Source: a virus
IMG/VR virus record: IMGVR_UViG_3300007516_001784
Coordinates: 27,429-91,428 of that record
Direction: 5' to 3' (one strand)
Length of the DNA: 64,000 nucleotides
The notes beneath the pieces were generated by a model that was not told the origin of the DNA, did no database searches, and saw nothing but the letters and a program-made list of their open reading frames with translations. A program made the translations under genes and the position numbers. This document shows positions 1 through 9,727 of the stretch, piece after piece; the first letter of the stretch is position 1, and every line of letters starts with the position of its first letter.

Positions 1-915
1 CTTGAGGCCGAAAAAAAGGCACAACGATTCTTAGCACGTAAAAAATCCCTCCAAGTCCAGATTGACGCTACGCTCGAAAAGAAACGAGTCACGCAATCTA
101 AGCGTAACGAGTACTTCATTAATAGTGCGGAGTACTATGCGAGCGAGATAGCCGCCAACACTCTTGTGCGTCGTGTCGCCCACAACTTAGATGGCACGGT
201 ACTGTGGCCCACAGACGCATCTTTCCTCTTTTCAAAGCAATATCATCATAGCTTTGTTATTTATATCACGAATGCAGTACTGTCCGAAGGCATTCTGCCT
301 ATCGACGAAATTCGTGAAGTTGCTCGTTATCCAGAGTGGCGTTTAACGTGGGTCTTGCAGCGTGAAAACTTACATGCTGTTTTTAATCGCTCTGTTGGTG
401 ACTTGACTATCAATCAAAAACTCCTTATTTATTGGAGTCGCATTTATGATTCTGCATTCGAATCTGCTGAGCCACCCTCATCAGACATTGTAAATGATGA
501 TGACAAATTTGATGCATGGCTAGCTAATCGTGAACTTGCCAGTAAAGAGTCGCATGACACAAAGCGTCTTGGAGCGAAAGATCATAATGAGAGAATGCAG
601 GTACTTGATGGCGAATACAGTCAAACCTGTAATTGTGGTGCGAAAGCCAAGAACGTTGGCAAGGGACTTGGTGAGCGTACACAACATGGTGTGGCTTGTC
701 CATGGGGTACATTCCGTCGATACACAGTACAAGAACGTGAACAGATTGCACGACAAATCTATTCTCGTAATTCAGATCGCGTGAGAACTATTATTGAGAA
801 TGAACAACAGACCGTGATTGCTAAGGGTGAAGTTGAAGAACATCATCTACGTGGTACAAAGACACGCCACATGTTAGGCATGAAAACGGACATAGTGTCT
901 ATGCATAAAAAATGA
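1..915 (+). CDS. Tail-region protein of unknown function, 5' end cut by the window
   Basis: The reading frame is open from base 1, so this is the C-terminal 304 residues of a longer gene; the GTG at 166 is internal, not the start. A charged, coiled-coil-like stretch opens it. Near in-window residues 210-235 lies a Cys cluster (CNCG, then ACPWG) that could bind metal. A central segment around residues 80-115 weakly resembles the start of the 1463-2209 product, with a shared pattern of a short helix ending in REV. The stop overlaps the next start as ATGA. Its place three genes before the tape measure suggests a tail-assembly or tail-completion role, but I do not recognise the family. Confidence 0.75.
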   Translation, partial: LEAEKKAQRFLARKKSLQVQIDATLEKKRVTQSKRNEYFINSAEYYASEIAANTLVRRVAHNLDGTVLWPTDASFLFSKQYHHSFVIYITNAVLSEGILPIDEIREVARYPEWRLTWVLQRENLHAVFNRSVGDLTINQKLLIYWSRIYDSAFESAEPPSSDIVNDDDKFDAWLANRELASKESHDTKRLGAKDHNERMQVLDGEYSQTCNCGAKAKNVGKGLGERTQHGVACPWGTFRRYTVQEREQIARQIYSRNSDRVRTIIENEQQTVIAKGEVEEHHLRGTKTRHMLGMKTDIVSMHKK

Positions 916-1466
916 AAAAGCAAAATCAATCACTAGATCAGTTAAGTAAAAGTCTAGATCGTAGATCTCGTCACTTGATGGTGCAGACCTTACAGAGATT
1001 TGAAGACTCTTTTCCAGACGTAGACAACACACGTCAAGGACAGGTTTTTAAAGCGGATCTTCGCAATATGTTTAATGATGTCATGCGTGCCCAAAGGGAC
1101 GAATTAAACGATTATGAAGTTGAGTATCGTCCTCTACGAATGACAGATAATGGCACTTTAGCTATGACTCAATCTTTCATGCAGACGGTGCAGAAGGTTG
1201 AATTTGGCTCTAGAGGTTCTGTACCATTCATGAAAATCTATTCTAGTACCGAGTACTCTCGTGTCTTAGACGCAATTCGTATCGAGTTTGATGCTGGCGT
1301 TCTACATTACAACACACCCCAAGAAGTGATATTAGAAGTCGTTGGTGCTCATGATTGCGTTAGTGTATTAAATGTCATGGACCGATACCGTCTTCATGAG
1401 AAGACGGGATTGATCTATCGTGAATGGCGGAGCAAGGTTGTTAAAGTATATCAGGAGCAAGGATGA
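912..1466 (+). CDS. Hypothetical tail-region protein, 184 aa
   Basis: The ATG at 912 overlaps the upstream stop (ATGA), which supports both the start and translational coupling. The product is soluble and highly charged, with no membrane segment or recognisable motif. The N-terminal 45 residues are basic and likely helical; the rest is mixed alpha/beta. The 3' end overlaps the next start by four bases. Position upstream of the tape measure suggests a head-tail connector or tail-completion protein, but this is inferred from context only. An exact copy of the TTAGTGTATT motif lies inside it at 1360-1369. Confidence 0.7.
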   Translation: MKKQNQSLDQLSKSLDRRSRHLMVQTLQRFEDSFPDVDNTRQGQVFKADLRNMFNDVMRAQRDELNDYEVEYRPLRMTDNGTLAMTQSFMQTVQKVEFGSRGSVPFMKIYSSTEYSRVLDAIRIEFDAGVLHYNTPQEVILEVVGAHDCVSVLNVMDRYRLHEKTGLIYREWRSKVVKVYQEQG

Positions 1467-2209
1467 TCACGGAGAGAGCATTTCGAGCGGTAGACCGCTT
1501 TGGGGCACAAATGGACTTTACGGTCTCTACCCCCACACTAGCGATTGAAAATGAAGGCGATCGTCAGTATCGTATTGCCTATAGTCAATCTTTAACACAA
1601 GGCGTCTTTCCACGCAACAAGATGCGTGAAGTGATGCGTTCACATGGTATGTGGACTGATGAAGATGACCGCATTATGCGTGAAGAGGTAGCTAACTTAG
1701 CTATTTTGCAAATGGAGCTTGAACAAGCTCAACTCAAAGGTAAGCACGAGCAATGTCTTGAAGCTGCAAAAAAGATGCGTAAGCATCGTTATCGCATGTG
1801 GGAACTTTTCATGATTCAGCAGAGCGTGTATATGAATTCTGCCGAAGGTATTGCCGAGCTTGTTAAAGCCGAAGCTATCATGGCGGCATGCACTATGATT
1901 AAAGCTACTGGTCAACGTTATTGGGCAACGTACACTGACTTTGTTCGTGAACGTGACGAGAGCACACAATCAACTGTTTACATTAAAGCGGTAGAAGTAC
2001 AGAATGGTCTATTGCTTGAAATGCGTGACACGATCGAAGAAGGTCATGCAGAGAACAGATATCTCAAGGACGCAAAACAAGCAATGTTTGATCGTGACAT
2101 TGAGGAACGTGTAGAAGCAGAGCTTGCATCACGCAAGCAGAAGGCATTAGAGCAAGCCGATGACAATGGGACTGGATTGGACAATCGAGCTGATCAACCC
2201 TCTGAATAA
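1463..2209 (+). CDS. Hypothetical protein, candidate tail assembly chaperone-like
   Basis: 248 residues starting at an ATG that overlaps the previous stop, with an AGGAG-type ribosome site just upstream. Long amphipathic helices with many Glu, Arg and Gln dominate residues 50-230 and no catalytic motif is visible. Two genes before the tape measure is the usual place for tail assembly chaperones, which is the reason for the tentative call. The 3' end overlaps the next ORF by 50 bases in a different frame, unusually long for this window, and the next ORF lacks a clear ribosome site. A weak resemblance to the 1-915 product suggests the two may share ancestry. Confidence 0.6.
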   Translation: MITERAFRAVDRFGAQMDFTVSTPTLAIENEGDRQYRIAYSQSLTQGVFPRNKMREVMRSHGMWTDEDDRIMREEVANLAILQMELEQAQLKGKHEQCLEAAKKMRKHRYRMWELFMIQQSVYMNSAEGIAELVKAEAIMAACTMIKATGQRYWATYTDFVRERDESTQSTVYIKAVEVQNGLLLEMRDTIEEGHAENRYLKDAKQAMFDRDIEERVEAELASRKQKALEQADDNGTGLDNRADQPSE

Positions 2210-2816
2210 GCTGACGATTCACGCCGATAGAGCGTGGGAACGCAGCATGAAAGAGATTGATCAGTGGATGCGAAAAGAACTTATTCCTGCCATGGTTTAT
2301 GGTGGAATGGGTATCGTTGGCATTGGACAAACAGATTTCTATCGGTATATTACTAGTGCTCGCGGCCTTAGTGAACTTGGTATCGAAGCGTCGGAACCGC
2401 CTAAGCTTTTGAAGGCTTATGCTACTACGGCTTTCAAAATAGTAGTAGGCAAAAAGCAAATCATTTTACAGTTTGGTAATTATGCTAAACTGAAAGCCGC
2501 AACGCCACATCCAGCAAATGGTACTGGCAATCTTCATATCGACTCATGGTTAGAATGGGTTGAAGGCAAGGAAGTCAACAGAGGCTTTGTTCCGCGTTCC
2601 AAGCTTGATAAGAACGCGTCGAAATCAATTCGTTTGGGAGATCCGCTTGGTGGCCTAATGCTTCCTCGTGGAGCATATGGTAGCGTAGGGTTGTGGCGAT
2701 TTCCAACACAACTAAGAAGCTATGAACAAAAATGGGTGACACAGAATATCGCCGTGATTCAAGAGTTGATCACTAAAAAGATGTTATCTGTCTTCATTAT
2801 GAAGTTGGTGACGTAA
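2160..2816 (+). CDS. Hypothetical tail protein directly upstream of the tape measure
   Basis: 218 residues if begun at ATG 2160; ATG 2166 is equally plausible and ATG 2247 would remove the overlap but also a well-formed N-terminus. The frame opens only after a stop at 2148-2150. No convincing Shine-Dalgarno sits at the right distance from 2160 or 2166, so translation may depend on coupling or on a +1 shift from the preceding gene. The product is a mixed alpha/beta protein with a Gly-rich central part and no known motif. Its stop overlaps the tape-measure start (TAATG). A tail completion or tail tube terminator role is possible from context only. Confidence 0.6.
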   Translation: MTMGLDWTIELINPLNKLTIHADRAWERSMKEIDQWMRKELIPAMVYGGMGIVGIGQTDFYRYITSARGLSELGIEASEPPKLLKAYATTAFKIVVGKKQIILQFGNYAKLKAATPHPANGTGNLHIDSWLEWVEGKEVNRGFVPRSKLDKNASKSIRLGDPLGGLMLPRGAYGSVGLWRFPTQLRSYEQKWVTQNIAVIQELITKKMLSVFIMKLVT

Positions 2817-5800
2817 TGGCTAGCAGAATAGAACTCGAAGCAATCTTAAGATTTGTTGGCGTTAGGATTAATGCCAATGTATTTAGTAACATTAGTCGTG
2901 CGGCTGCCGGTATGCCTGGGCCTGTACAGCAATTCAATCGTCACTTAAATCAGAGTGTCAATGCCGCCAATAATGTTAATCGTTCTGTTCGTGGCATTAA
3001 TTCTCAGTTGAGTGGTAGTGAAAAAGCGGCTCGTTTGTTCCTTCAGCGTATGGCTCAGTTTGCTATTCTGTTGCCGACGTTCGCCACTTTAAATAAGAGT
3101 ATTCAGGGTGGTGTGAAGTTCTTATTTGAATTTGATGCAATCATCAAGGATATCATTCGTACCGATATTAATGTGATGACTGGTAAGTTTGATGAGATTG
3201 CTAAAAGTGCTTTTGCATTGTCTAAAGAATTTGGAAGTAGTGCGATTGTCGCGGCAGAAACAATCAAGACATATGTGCAGGCTGGTAATAGTCTAAAAGA
3301 AGCTAATGAGTTAGCTCGTTTGTCAATTCTTGCTACAAAAGCATCTACCCTAGACGCTGCTCAAGCTGTTGAGTTTTTACTTTCTGCTAGTAAGCAGTTC
3401 GGACTTGAGGGTGAAGCTCTCGCTAATTCTCTTGACGCTCTTGTAAAAGCGGAAGACTTGACCGCTCTTGAAGCTCGTGACATTGCCGACGCTTTTAGAA
3501 CTGGCGGTAACTCTCTTGCTGTATTTGGCAAGGATATTAATGACTCAATCGGTTTGATTTCTGCTTTGCGTGAACAAACACGTAAGTCAGGTAATGAAAT
3601 TGGTACGTTCTTTAAGACGTTACAGACACGTATCTTTGCTGCTGGCGAATCACGTTCGGCAGTTGAAGGTCTTCGCGTCTCTGTTCAAAATCTTGATGGT
3701 AGTCTACGTCCCACGCTTGCTGTTTTGAATGATTTGCAGAGGGCATTTTTTGGCGTAGAGGGCGGTGCCAAGGGATTATCTGAGGGAGAACAAGCTAATG
3801 CGGCTAAGGCTATTGCTGGCGTACGTCAGTTTGAAGAATTGATTGGTACTCTAAAGTCTCTTGATCGTGCTAATGAGATTGCTGCCGAATCATCTAATGC
3901 GGCAGGTACAGCACGTGAAAAGGAAGCGGTTGATGCAACCAAGCTTCAACGTCGCTTGGACGAATTGATTGTCGCTGGACAAGAATTGTCACAGTCTCTT
4001 GGTAATGCGGGTGCTACTGATTTTTTCAAGAATGCTTTAAAGAGCGTGACCGGCCTTGTGGACGGTATGACCCTGATTGTTACTCTTCTTGATAAATTCA
4101 AGGTTCCCATCTTACCGATTTTAGCTCCTCTTGCTGCCAAAGGTCTTGATACCGTTTTTGGTCTTGGGCTCACGGGTGGTAGACCTGGAAGTCCTGGTGG
4201 ACGTGGGGGCGGAGGCGGAGGCGGAGGCGGAGGCGGAGGCGGAGGCGGAGGAGGTCCGCTTGGATTAAACACTGCTGATCTTGCTGCCAATACTGCTGCA
4301 TTAAAGCAGTTAACTGGCGTGGTTTCAGAGCTTGTGCAACATATTAAAATGGCATCTGGTGCCTACAGCAATCAAGCAGCCGCATCGCAGTTGGCTATTG
4401 CGGCAACCAATGTACAAACAAGGACCGTAGAGGTGCAAGCTCAAGTCACACGAGAAGCGACATCTGCTACGCAAGCGTTTACGCAACGCATGAGGGCAGC
4501 TCTCACCACTCCGATTGGCGGTACAGGCAGGGGAGTGGGAGCTGGTAGTGGCGTTAGGACTGCTGCCATTTTTGCTGCGTTAACGATTGCCGGTTCGGCA
4601 GTTACATCTGGTCTTAATCATCTTGCTGATAACCTTGGATCACAAAGTCCTGTTGCTTCGTCATTAACTAAAACAACAAGTGCTGCTGTACAAATGGGAA
4701 TTCAATTTGCTGTCTTCGGACCACTAGTCGCTGGAGTTGCGGCTTCGTTTGGAGCACTTTGGGACGCTGGATCGCGTTTTGTTAATACGATGGGAGATAT
4801 GAACGACGCTTCCAAGGACAACATTAAGCTAATGGTAGATAGTGCTAAGGAGGGTGCTGGCCTTGATAAGGTTGGTAGGTCTTCGGAAGCTGCTGCCGCA
4901 TTCGGCACTGCATTGGAAGGTCGAGCTAAGCAAAACGTTAACTACGATCAGGTTTTCAAGTCAGCATTTGATAGTATGGATACTGGTACAAAGAAGCTGA
5001 TTGGTAGTTCGGCTGCACTTAAAGAAGTGTATTTGACGAATAGTCGTGTTATCAATACAACAGTAACAGATTCATTTACTGGTGCTTCAAAGGTCGTTTC
5101 AAGTTACGTTAAGGGTGCTGGTGCCGATCTAATTAAGCAGTGGGCTTTTCAAGAAAGCGGAGCTATTAAGAATCAAGAAGCTCTTGATCTATTGCGTGCA
5201 TCGTATGATTCAACTGGTAATAGTACATATGTTTATCGTGATCAGCAAGACCTGATTGAACAAGCTTATGGTAGACTGGCTGTCGGTGCTGCTGATGCCG
5301 CTAAGCAAGTTGAATTTTTAAGATTAACGTTTGAAGATATGAAGGATCTGCAAAGTCTTATCGCGGCTGCTCAAGACGTGAATTCTATTAATCGTGATGT
5401 TTTGAATCAATCAAAGAAGCCAGAAGACTTGGCACAGGGTATTGACGCACTATCTCAGACGGCTCAAAACGCCAAGTCAGATCTGGCCAATGCTCAAAAG
5501 GCTTTTGAAGATCTACTATCTACATTGCAATTTGCTGGTGCCGACATATCACAATTGGGTGCTTTCTCAAGCATGGAAGAGGCCAAAAAGTTTCTCGGTG
5601 ACATTGGTGCATTACTTTCAAAGCCCAATAATGGTGCTGCAATCGCAAGTTTTCTTGGCGATAAAGACATGACGGACCCGCAGAAGAATTTTGCAAAAGA
5701 GTATATCAAGATTGAAGAAGATCGCATTAAGGCTACTTTGACAGCCAAAGAAGCTGAGGCTGCCTTTAGCGGCGAAGCATATAGGCGTAATCTAGAAGAG

Positions 5801-8206
5801 GCAAAGGCTCAAAAAGAAGCCGCCGTTAAGGCTGCCGATTCACTTGGCAAGTTCCGTTCGGCACTGGCTAAGGTAGGAGCCCAGGCCGCCGCCAGTGGTG
5901 ATACTAATCTCACTGGAGCAATCTCAGGTCTCAAGAGTGAAGATGTGCGAAAGGCTTTGGCTGGCGGTACAGATCTTCCTAAGGTCTTGCAAGAAGTGAT
6001 TGCGTCTACTTTCGTGAATGGAGTAAAGAGAGCCGAAACAGATCTTTCACAGGTTGCCGATGAATTGGCGGCTTCAATTGCCCCCATTACAAATAGAATG
6101 CAAGAGCTTCGCGACGAAATAGCCGCTCTTGGAAACGTTGCTACGAACACAGAGAAGGCGTCTAAGAAGGCTGAACTACAGCAAGAGCTTGCCGCTAAGG
6201 CACTTGAAAAGCAAAATGTAGAGCAGGATGCCTTCGTAAAGAGTCTTGAAGGTTTGCAGAAGCTGACGACTGAAGAAAAGAAGGCACAAGAAGAAGCTGC
6301 AAAAGCAGAGGCTGAACGTATCAAGAAGACTCAAGCTCTCACTGATGCCACAAGAGGATTCGCCAACTCTATTGATGATGTTAACAGAAGCTTTGAAGAA
6401 TTCTCGAAGCAACGCATCGACAATCTTGCAGAGAAGCAGGCCGGTGCCTATGATGAAGTGAAGTCCGCTCAACAGGGCGTCATCAGTGCTACGGCAGACT
6501 TGTCGAATGCATATGTCGAGTATATTTCAGCCATCATCCAAGTTAACGGCGTTATTGCCGAAGCTAAAATTAAGTCCAATCTACTTGGTCGCGACATTGG
6601 TATGCTGAACGGCAGCATTGTTTCTTTTCAAGATAAGCTTGGTTCTCTCGATAACGCATTCACAAGCGTTCTCGACGATGCCAACATGCAACTAGAACAA
6701 CGAATTGGTCTAGAGAGACAACTTGCAGAACAGACTCTATCGTTCTTGCAGCAAGCTCAAGATCAAATCACGAGTGCTGGTATCAACATCTTTGGACAAT
6801 CAGCTCAAGAGAATCAGGGGCTCCAAAAGGGCATTGCGGGCTTGACCTATGTAGCTGAGAAGCTCGGCGGATCATTCCAGAACTTCCTGGGAATGGACTC
6901 ACAGGAGATTGCCGGTCTATCGCAAGAGCTACTCAACTTACCAGTTGATTTCCGCAAACAACTCCTTGACGCCCTATCATTCCTTCCAAGCTCTACCTCG
7001 ATTGGTGGCTTTAGTGCCGATCAATTGAAGCAAGCTATTGGACAAGTTGGTGCGGGCGTAGCTCCAGAAGAAGGTTTACCAGCCATCTCTGAACTCACCG
7101 CTCAGCAAGTGGAGCAACTTAAGATCCTAGGACAGCTTACTATGGAAGAGGCTAAGCTGCAACTTAGTCAGGTCTTAACTGCACAGAAGCAGCTTGAAAA
7201 AGCTCAAGAGCAATTGGATATTTCCAAGCTTCAAGAAGAGCGTGCTCGTGAAGGATTTGAAATTGTACGTCTAGCGGTACTTGATGAAATGGCGGTTATA
7301 GACCAAGCCAATATAGAGCGTCGTGAACTATTGCAGAAGGTGATTGAAGCTGATAATGCTAATTCATTACACGAGATTGATACACAAGCTCAGTTGTTTG
7401 CTGATCAAAACAGAGTTTTTGGTGAAGTTGGAGACGCTGTTGTTGCTGGTATAGCACAAGCTGTTAATGCTAAAATTGCTATGATTGAATCTAGAACATC
7501 GTTTGATAACTTGAATCAAGCAGAGAACTTTGGTAATCAGGCTAATGGATTTATCCCGAATTTCGCTAATGGAAACTTGTCTCCTGGCGAAGCTGCCGGT
7601 ATTTTGCGTGCAGCGGCTCGTGAAAAGAAGATGATGCCGAATGGTGCTAACTTGGCTATTGCCAATGACCACGAAGCTATTATTCCGATGTACAAAAACT
7701 TTGCTGGTGGTAACGATCAAGGTAGTTCAATTGCTGCTAGCATCAATAGTATTCGTACAATTGATCAAACTATGGTTGCTGCGATTGCTCGTTCTGTTCA
7801 AAGTACACTTTCGCAAATTACAACAAACAGTGGTAGTGAGCAATCTCTTGACAAGATTGCCGGATTGTTAGTAGATCTCAATACAAGCATTGGACAAGTG
7901 CGTGATTCAAGTATTGCTATTAAGACGAACACGGCTGGTCTTGCTGCTACTACTGGTAGCAGAACGACCGGTGCTCCGTCTACTGCTGGTGGACAAGAAA
8001 TCAACATCAATCTACAGACAAATCAACAAAGCACTGTGCAAATTACTGGACTTGAGAACTTGCGTGATCAATTGAGAGCGGCATTGTCTGAGACAACAGA
8101 TAGACAAGTTGCCAAGCAGATTGAAGCATTGATGGTACAACTTGACCCTGTGTTCCAAGCATTGAATGAACGCGGTATTGTCAACTCGTTCGGGCAGTCG
8201 AGATAA
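2816..8206 (+). CDS. Tail tape measure protein
   Basis: 1796 residues, by far the longest gene here. Residues about 120-280 match the conserved core of TP901-type tape measures: helix-rich, with alternating Ala, Leu and Ser and the typical run of short helices around the phrase AARLSILATKAS-like (actual ELARLSILATKA). A polyglycine stretch follows at residues about 464-480. Hydrophobic segments near residues 585-645 could insert in a membrane during DNA injection. Long coiled coils fill residues about 850-1250. Near residue 1577 is NGFIPNFANG, a motif I recall from virion proteins of large aquatic phages. The protein would set tail length and be threaded through the tail tube. The start overlaps the previous stop. 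Confidence 0.93.
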   Translation: MASRIELEAILRFVGVRINANVFSNISRAAAGMPGPVQQFNRHLNQSVNAANNVNRSVRGINSQLSGSEKAARLFLQRMAQFAILLPTFATLNKSIQGGVKFLFEFDAIIKDIIRTDINVMTGKFDEIAKSAFALSKEFGSSAIVAAETIKTYVQAGNSLKEANELARLSILATKASTLDAAQAVEFLLSASKQFGLEGEALANSLDALVKAEDLTALEARDIADAFRTGGNSLAVFGKDINDSIGLISALREQTRKSGNEIGTFFKTLQTRIFAAGESRSAVEGLRVSVQNLDGSLRPTLAVLNDLQRAFFGVEGGAKGLSEGEQANAAKAIAGVRQFEELIGTLKSLDRANEIAAESSNAAGTAREKEAVDATKLQRRLDELIVAGQELSQSLGNAGATDFFKNALKSVTGLVDGMTLIVTLLDKFKVPILPILAPLAAKGLDTVFGLGLTGGRPGSPGGRGGGGGGGGGGGGGGGGGPLGLNTADLAANTAALKQLTGVVSELVQHIKMASGAYSNQAAASQLAIAATNVQTRTVEVQAQVTREATSATQAFTQRMRAALTTPIGGTGRGVGAGSGVRTAAIFAALTIAGSAVTSGLNHLADNLGSQSPVASSLTKTTSAAVQMGIQFAVFGPLVAGVAASFGALWDAGSRFVNTMGDMNDASKDNIKLMVDSAKEGAGLDKVGRSSEAAAAFGTALEGRAKQNVNYDQVFKSAFDSMDTGTKKLIGSSAALKEVYLTNSRVINTTVTDSFTGASKVVSSYVKGAGADLIKQWAFQESGAIKNQEALDLLRASYDSTGNSTYVYRDQQDLIEQAYGRLAVGAADAAKQVEFLRLTFEDMKDLQSLIAAAQDVNSINRDVLNQSKKPEDLAQGIDALSQTAQNAKSDLANAQKAFEDLLSTLQFAGADISQLGAFSSMEEAKKFLGDIGALLSKPNNGAAIASFLGDKDMTDPQKNFAKEYIKIEEDRIKATLTAKEAEAAFSGEAYRRNLEEAKAQKEAAVKAADSLGKFRSALAKVGAQAAASGDTNLTGAISGLKSEDVRKALAGGTDLPKVLQEVIASTFVNGVKRAETDLSQVADELAASIAPITNRMQELRDEIAALGNVATNTEKASKKAELQQELAAKALEKQNVEQDAFVKSLEGLQKLTTEEKKAQEEAAKAEAERIKKTQALTDATRGFANSIDDVNRSFEEFSKQRIDNLAEKQAGAYDEVKSAQQGVISATADLSNAYVEYISAIIQVNGVIAEAKIKSNLLGRDIGMLNGSIVSFQDKLGSLDNAFTSVLDDANMQLEQRIGLERQLAEQTLSFLQQAQDQITSAGINIFGQSAQENQGLQKGIAGLTYVAEKLGGSFQNFLGMDSQEIAGLSQELLNLPVDFRKQLLDALSFLPSSTSIGGFSADQLKQAIGQVGAGVAPEEGLPAISELTAQQVEQLKILGQLTMEEAKLQLSQVLTAQKQLEKAQEQLDISKLQEERAREGFEIVRLAVLDEMAVIDQANIERRELLQKVIEADNANSLHEIDTQAQLFADQNRVFGEVGDAVVAGIAQAVNAKIAMIESRTSFDNLNQAENFGNQANGFIPNFANGNLSPGEAAGILRAAAREKKMMPNGANLAIANDHEAIIPMYKNFAGGNDQGSSIAASINSIRTIDQTMVAAIARSVQSTLSQITTNSGSEQSLDKIAGLLVDLNTSIGQVRDSSIAIKTNTAGLAATTGSRTTGAPSTAGGQEININLQTNQQSTVQITGLENLRDQLRAALSETTDRQVAKQIEALMVQLDPVFQALNERGIVNSFGQSR
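4205..4255 (+). repeat. GGAGGC hexanucleotide microsatellite encoding polyglycine
   Basis: Six perfect copies of GGAGGC lie between near-copies (GGGGGC before, GGAGGAGGT after), encoding an uninterrupted glycine run inside the tape measure. Because the unit is six bases, slippage would change glycine number without breaking the frame. The run separates the conserved N-terminal core from the hydrophobic middle and probably acts as a flexible linker. Confidence 0.95.
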
Positions 8207-8208
8207 TC

Positions 8209-9726
8209 ATGGCCGACCTAATCTCTATCGTTACTCAACCACCGCAGTCAGCGGTTGAAGTCTTCTACAATGGACAGAAGATTGTACCCGCTCCGTTTAT
8301 TGATTGGACGGTCGAATCACAGTTCCGAAATGATGGAACTCGTGTATCCAATGTTAATAGATTGACGTTGACGGGCACCACGCTTATTGTACCTTCGGGT
8401 AGTTATGAGCAGATGTATCTTAAGCAGCAAGCATTACGCGATGTTTTCTCTGAGGATTATCAAGACTTTGTAATTCTTGCTGGCCCCGGCAATAAGACCT
8501 TGCCACTTGGAGCAATCATTGCTTCTGGTTTACGTCCTCGTATTAACAGTATCAATATCGCACCTGATACTCAAGTACAAAGATTTGACTGGACGATCGA
8601 GATGCAGGATCTCGTTGCCGCTTCCGGTGTAAGTGGCATCACCTCTAGTCTTAGCAATCAGTGGTCTTTTCGTGAAGATCAAGATACATGCACTCTTCGT
8701 GTAACTCACCAAGTAAATGCTGAGGGACCTGAAAACGAACCAGATAAGTTTGCACAAGCTATGGCTGCCGTTAAGCCATTACTTGGTATTGACAAACTTC
8801 CTCTAGATATTCCATACTTTGCTCAACCAAACTTCTCTGGTTTGTTTGGTATGACACATCCATCACTTCTTGGTGGTGGACCCGTTTTCGAGGTTTCTGT
8901 TCAGCGTGAAGAAGTGGCGGACATTGCCAATGGTAGCTATTCTGTTACCGAACAGTTCACAATTGTAAGTGGTGTACCATTTTACTTCACTTCTAAGACA
9001 GAATCTTTTCAAGAAGATGCTAATGGAATTGCCGAAGTAACGATCGCTGGTTCCGTACAGGGACTTGGACGCACTCTCACTCCTTTGGACGCAGAGGGTG
9101 GCGTAGGTTACTTTAGAGCAGCATCTGGATTTGCTAATTATGTTCGTCCTCAACTTCCATGGACTGCCTCTGGCGTTTACATACGTTTCAAGAGCGGTAG
9201 TGGTGGTGCTGGCGGTAGCGGACTTGCTCTCAATAACCCGACGGCGTTTTCGATCTCGCAGAATAAGTGTCGTGGGTCGATTGACTTCTCGATTACATAC
9301 ACTGATAATCCAAACGCTAATTTGCCAAGTGGTATTGCTAGTAAGACATCAAATGTAAATATTGTTGAAGGTACAAGAGTACAAGTTAGTCATCCTGTTC
9401 CGTTTCGTCGTCTTGGTAGTATTATCCAAGACATCAAGACGACTACAGATGGTAGCATTAACATTCAGTGTCAGGCTGTTGCTAAAAATACTGGTAACAA
9501 CACAATAGATACTAATTTGGCAATTGCATTTGTGCAAAATGAAATCAATAGACTCAAAGACATTTATGCCAACACTGCGAATTTTGTTACGTTACGAATT
9601 ACGGGCCTAAATCAACAGACGAGCGATATTGAGCGTAGCTGCAATGTTACTCTTGAATACGCCTTTACGATTGATCTTGCGACAGTGCAAGCGGTTGGAT
9701 CTACAATCACGCTAAGGACTTTGTAA
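8209..9726 (+). CDS. Tail or baseplate structural protein, 505 aa
   Basis: Directly after the tape measure, two bases downstream of its stop. The sequence is beta-rich, with many Gly, Ser, Thr and Asn residues and few charged clusters, and no signal peptide or enzyme motif. The N-terminal part (residues 1-150) reads like a beta-sandwich tail-tube-like fold, and the C-terminal half contains Gly/Ser loops near residues 330-345. Genes here usually encode distal tail or baseplate proteins, so it is called structural; I cannot assign a precise subunit. Confidence 0.75.
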   Translation: MADLISIVTQPPQSAVEVFYNGQKIVPAPFIDWTVESQFRNDGTRVSNVNRLTLTGTTLIVPSGSYEQMYLKQQALRDVFSEDYQDFVILAGPGNKTLPLGAIIASGLRPRINSINIAPDTQVQRFDWTIEMQDLVAASGVSGITSSLSNQWSFREDQDTCTLRVTHQVNAEGPENEPDKFAQAMAAVKPLLGIDKLPLDIPYFAQPNFSGLFGMTHPSLLGGGPVFEVSVQREEVADIANGSYSVTEQFTIVSGVPFYFTSKTESFQEDANGIAEVTIAGSVQGLGRTLTPLDAEGGVGYFRAASGFANYVRPQLPWTASGVYIRFKSGSGGAGGSGLALNNPTAFSISQNKCRGSIDFSITYTDNPNANLPSGIASKTSNVNIVEGTRVQVSHPVPFRRLGSIIQDIKTTTDGSINIQCQAVAKNTGNNTIDTNLAIAFVQNEINRLKDIYANTANFVTLRITGLNQQTSDIERSCNVTLEYAFTIDLATVQAVGSTITLRTL

Positions 9727-9727
9727 C

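Noticed and set aside
166-915. GTG at 166 as the start of the first gene
   Set aside because: The same frame is open back to base 1 and continues as a plausible charged helix, so the gene is truncated by the window edge.
1360-1369. TTAGTGTATT inside the 912-1466 gene as a promoter
   Set aside because: It lies mid-gene in coding frame, unlike the intergenic copies; possible but not supported by context.
3946-4290. Minus-strand ORF of 114 aa with a long proline run
   Set aside because: It is the reverse reading of the GGAGGC repeat inside the tape measure; the polyproline simply mirrors the polyglycine.
5809-6324. Minus-strand ORF of 171 aa
   Set aside because: Antisense to the tape-measure coiled coil. 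Its Ser/Ala/Phe-rich composition is the expected shadow of a Lys/Glu/Ala-rich gene.
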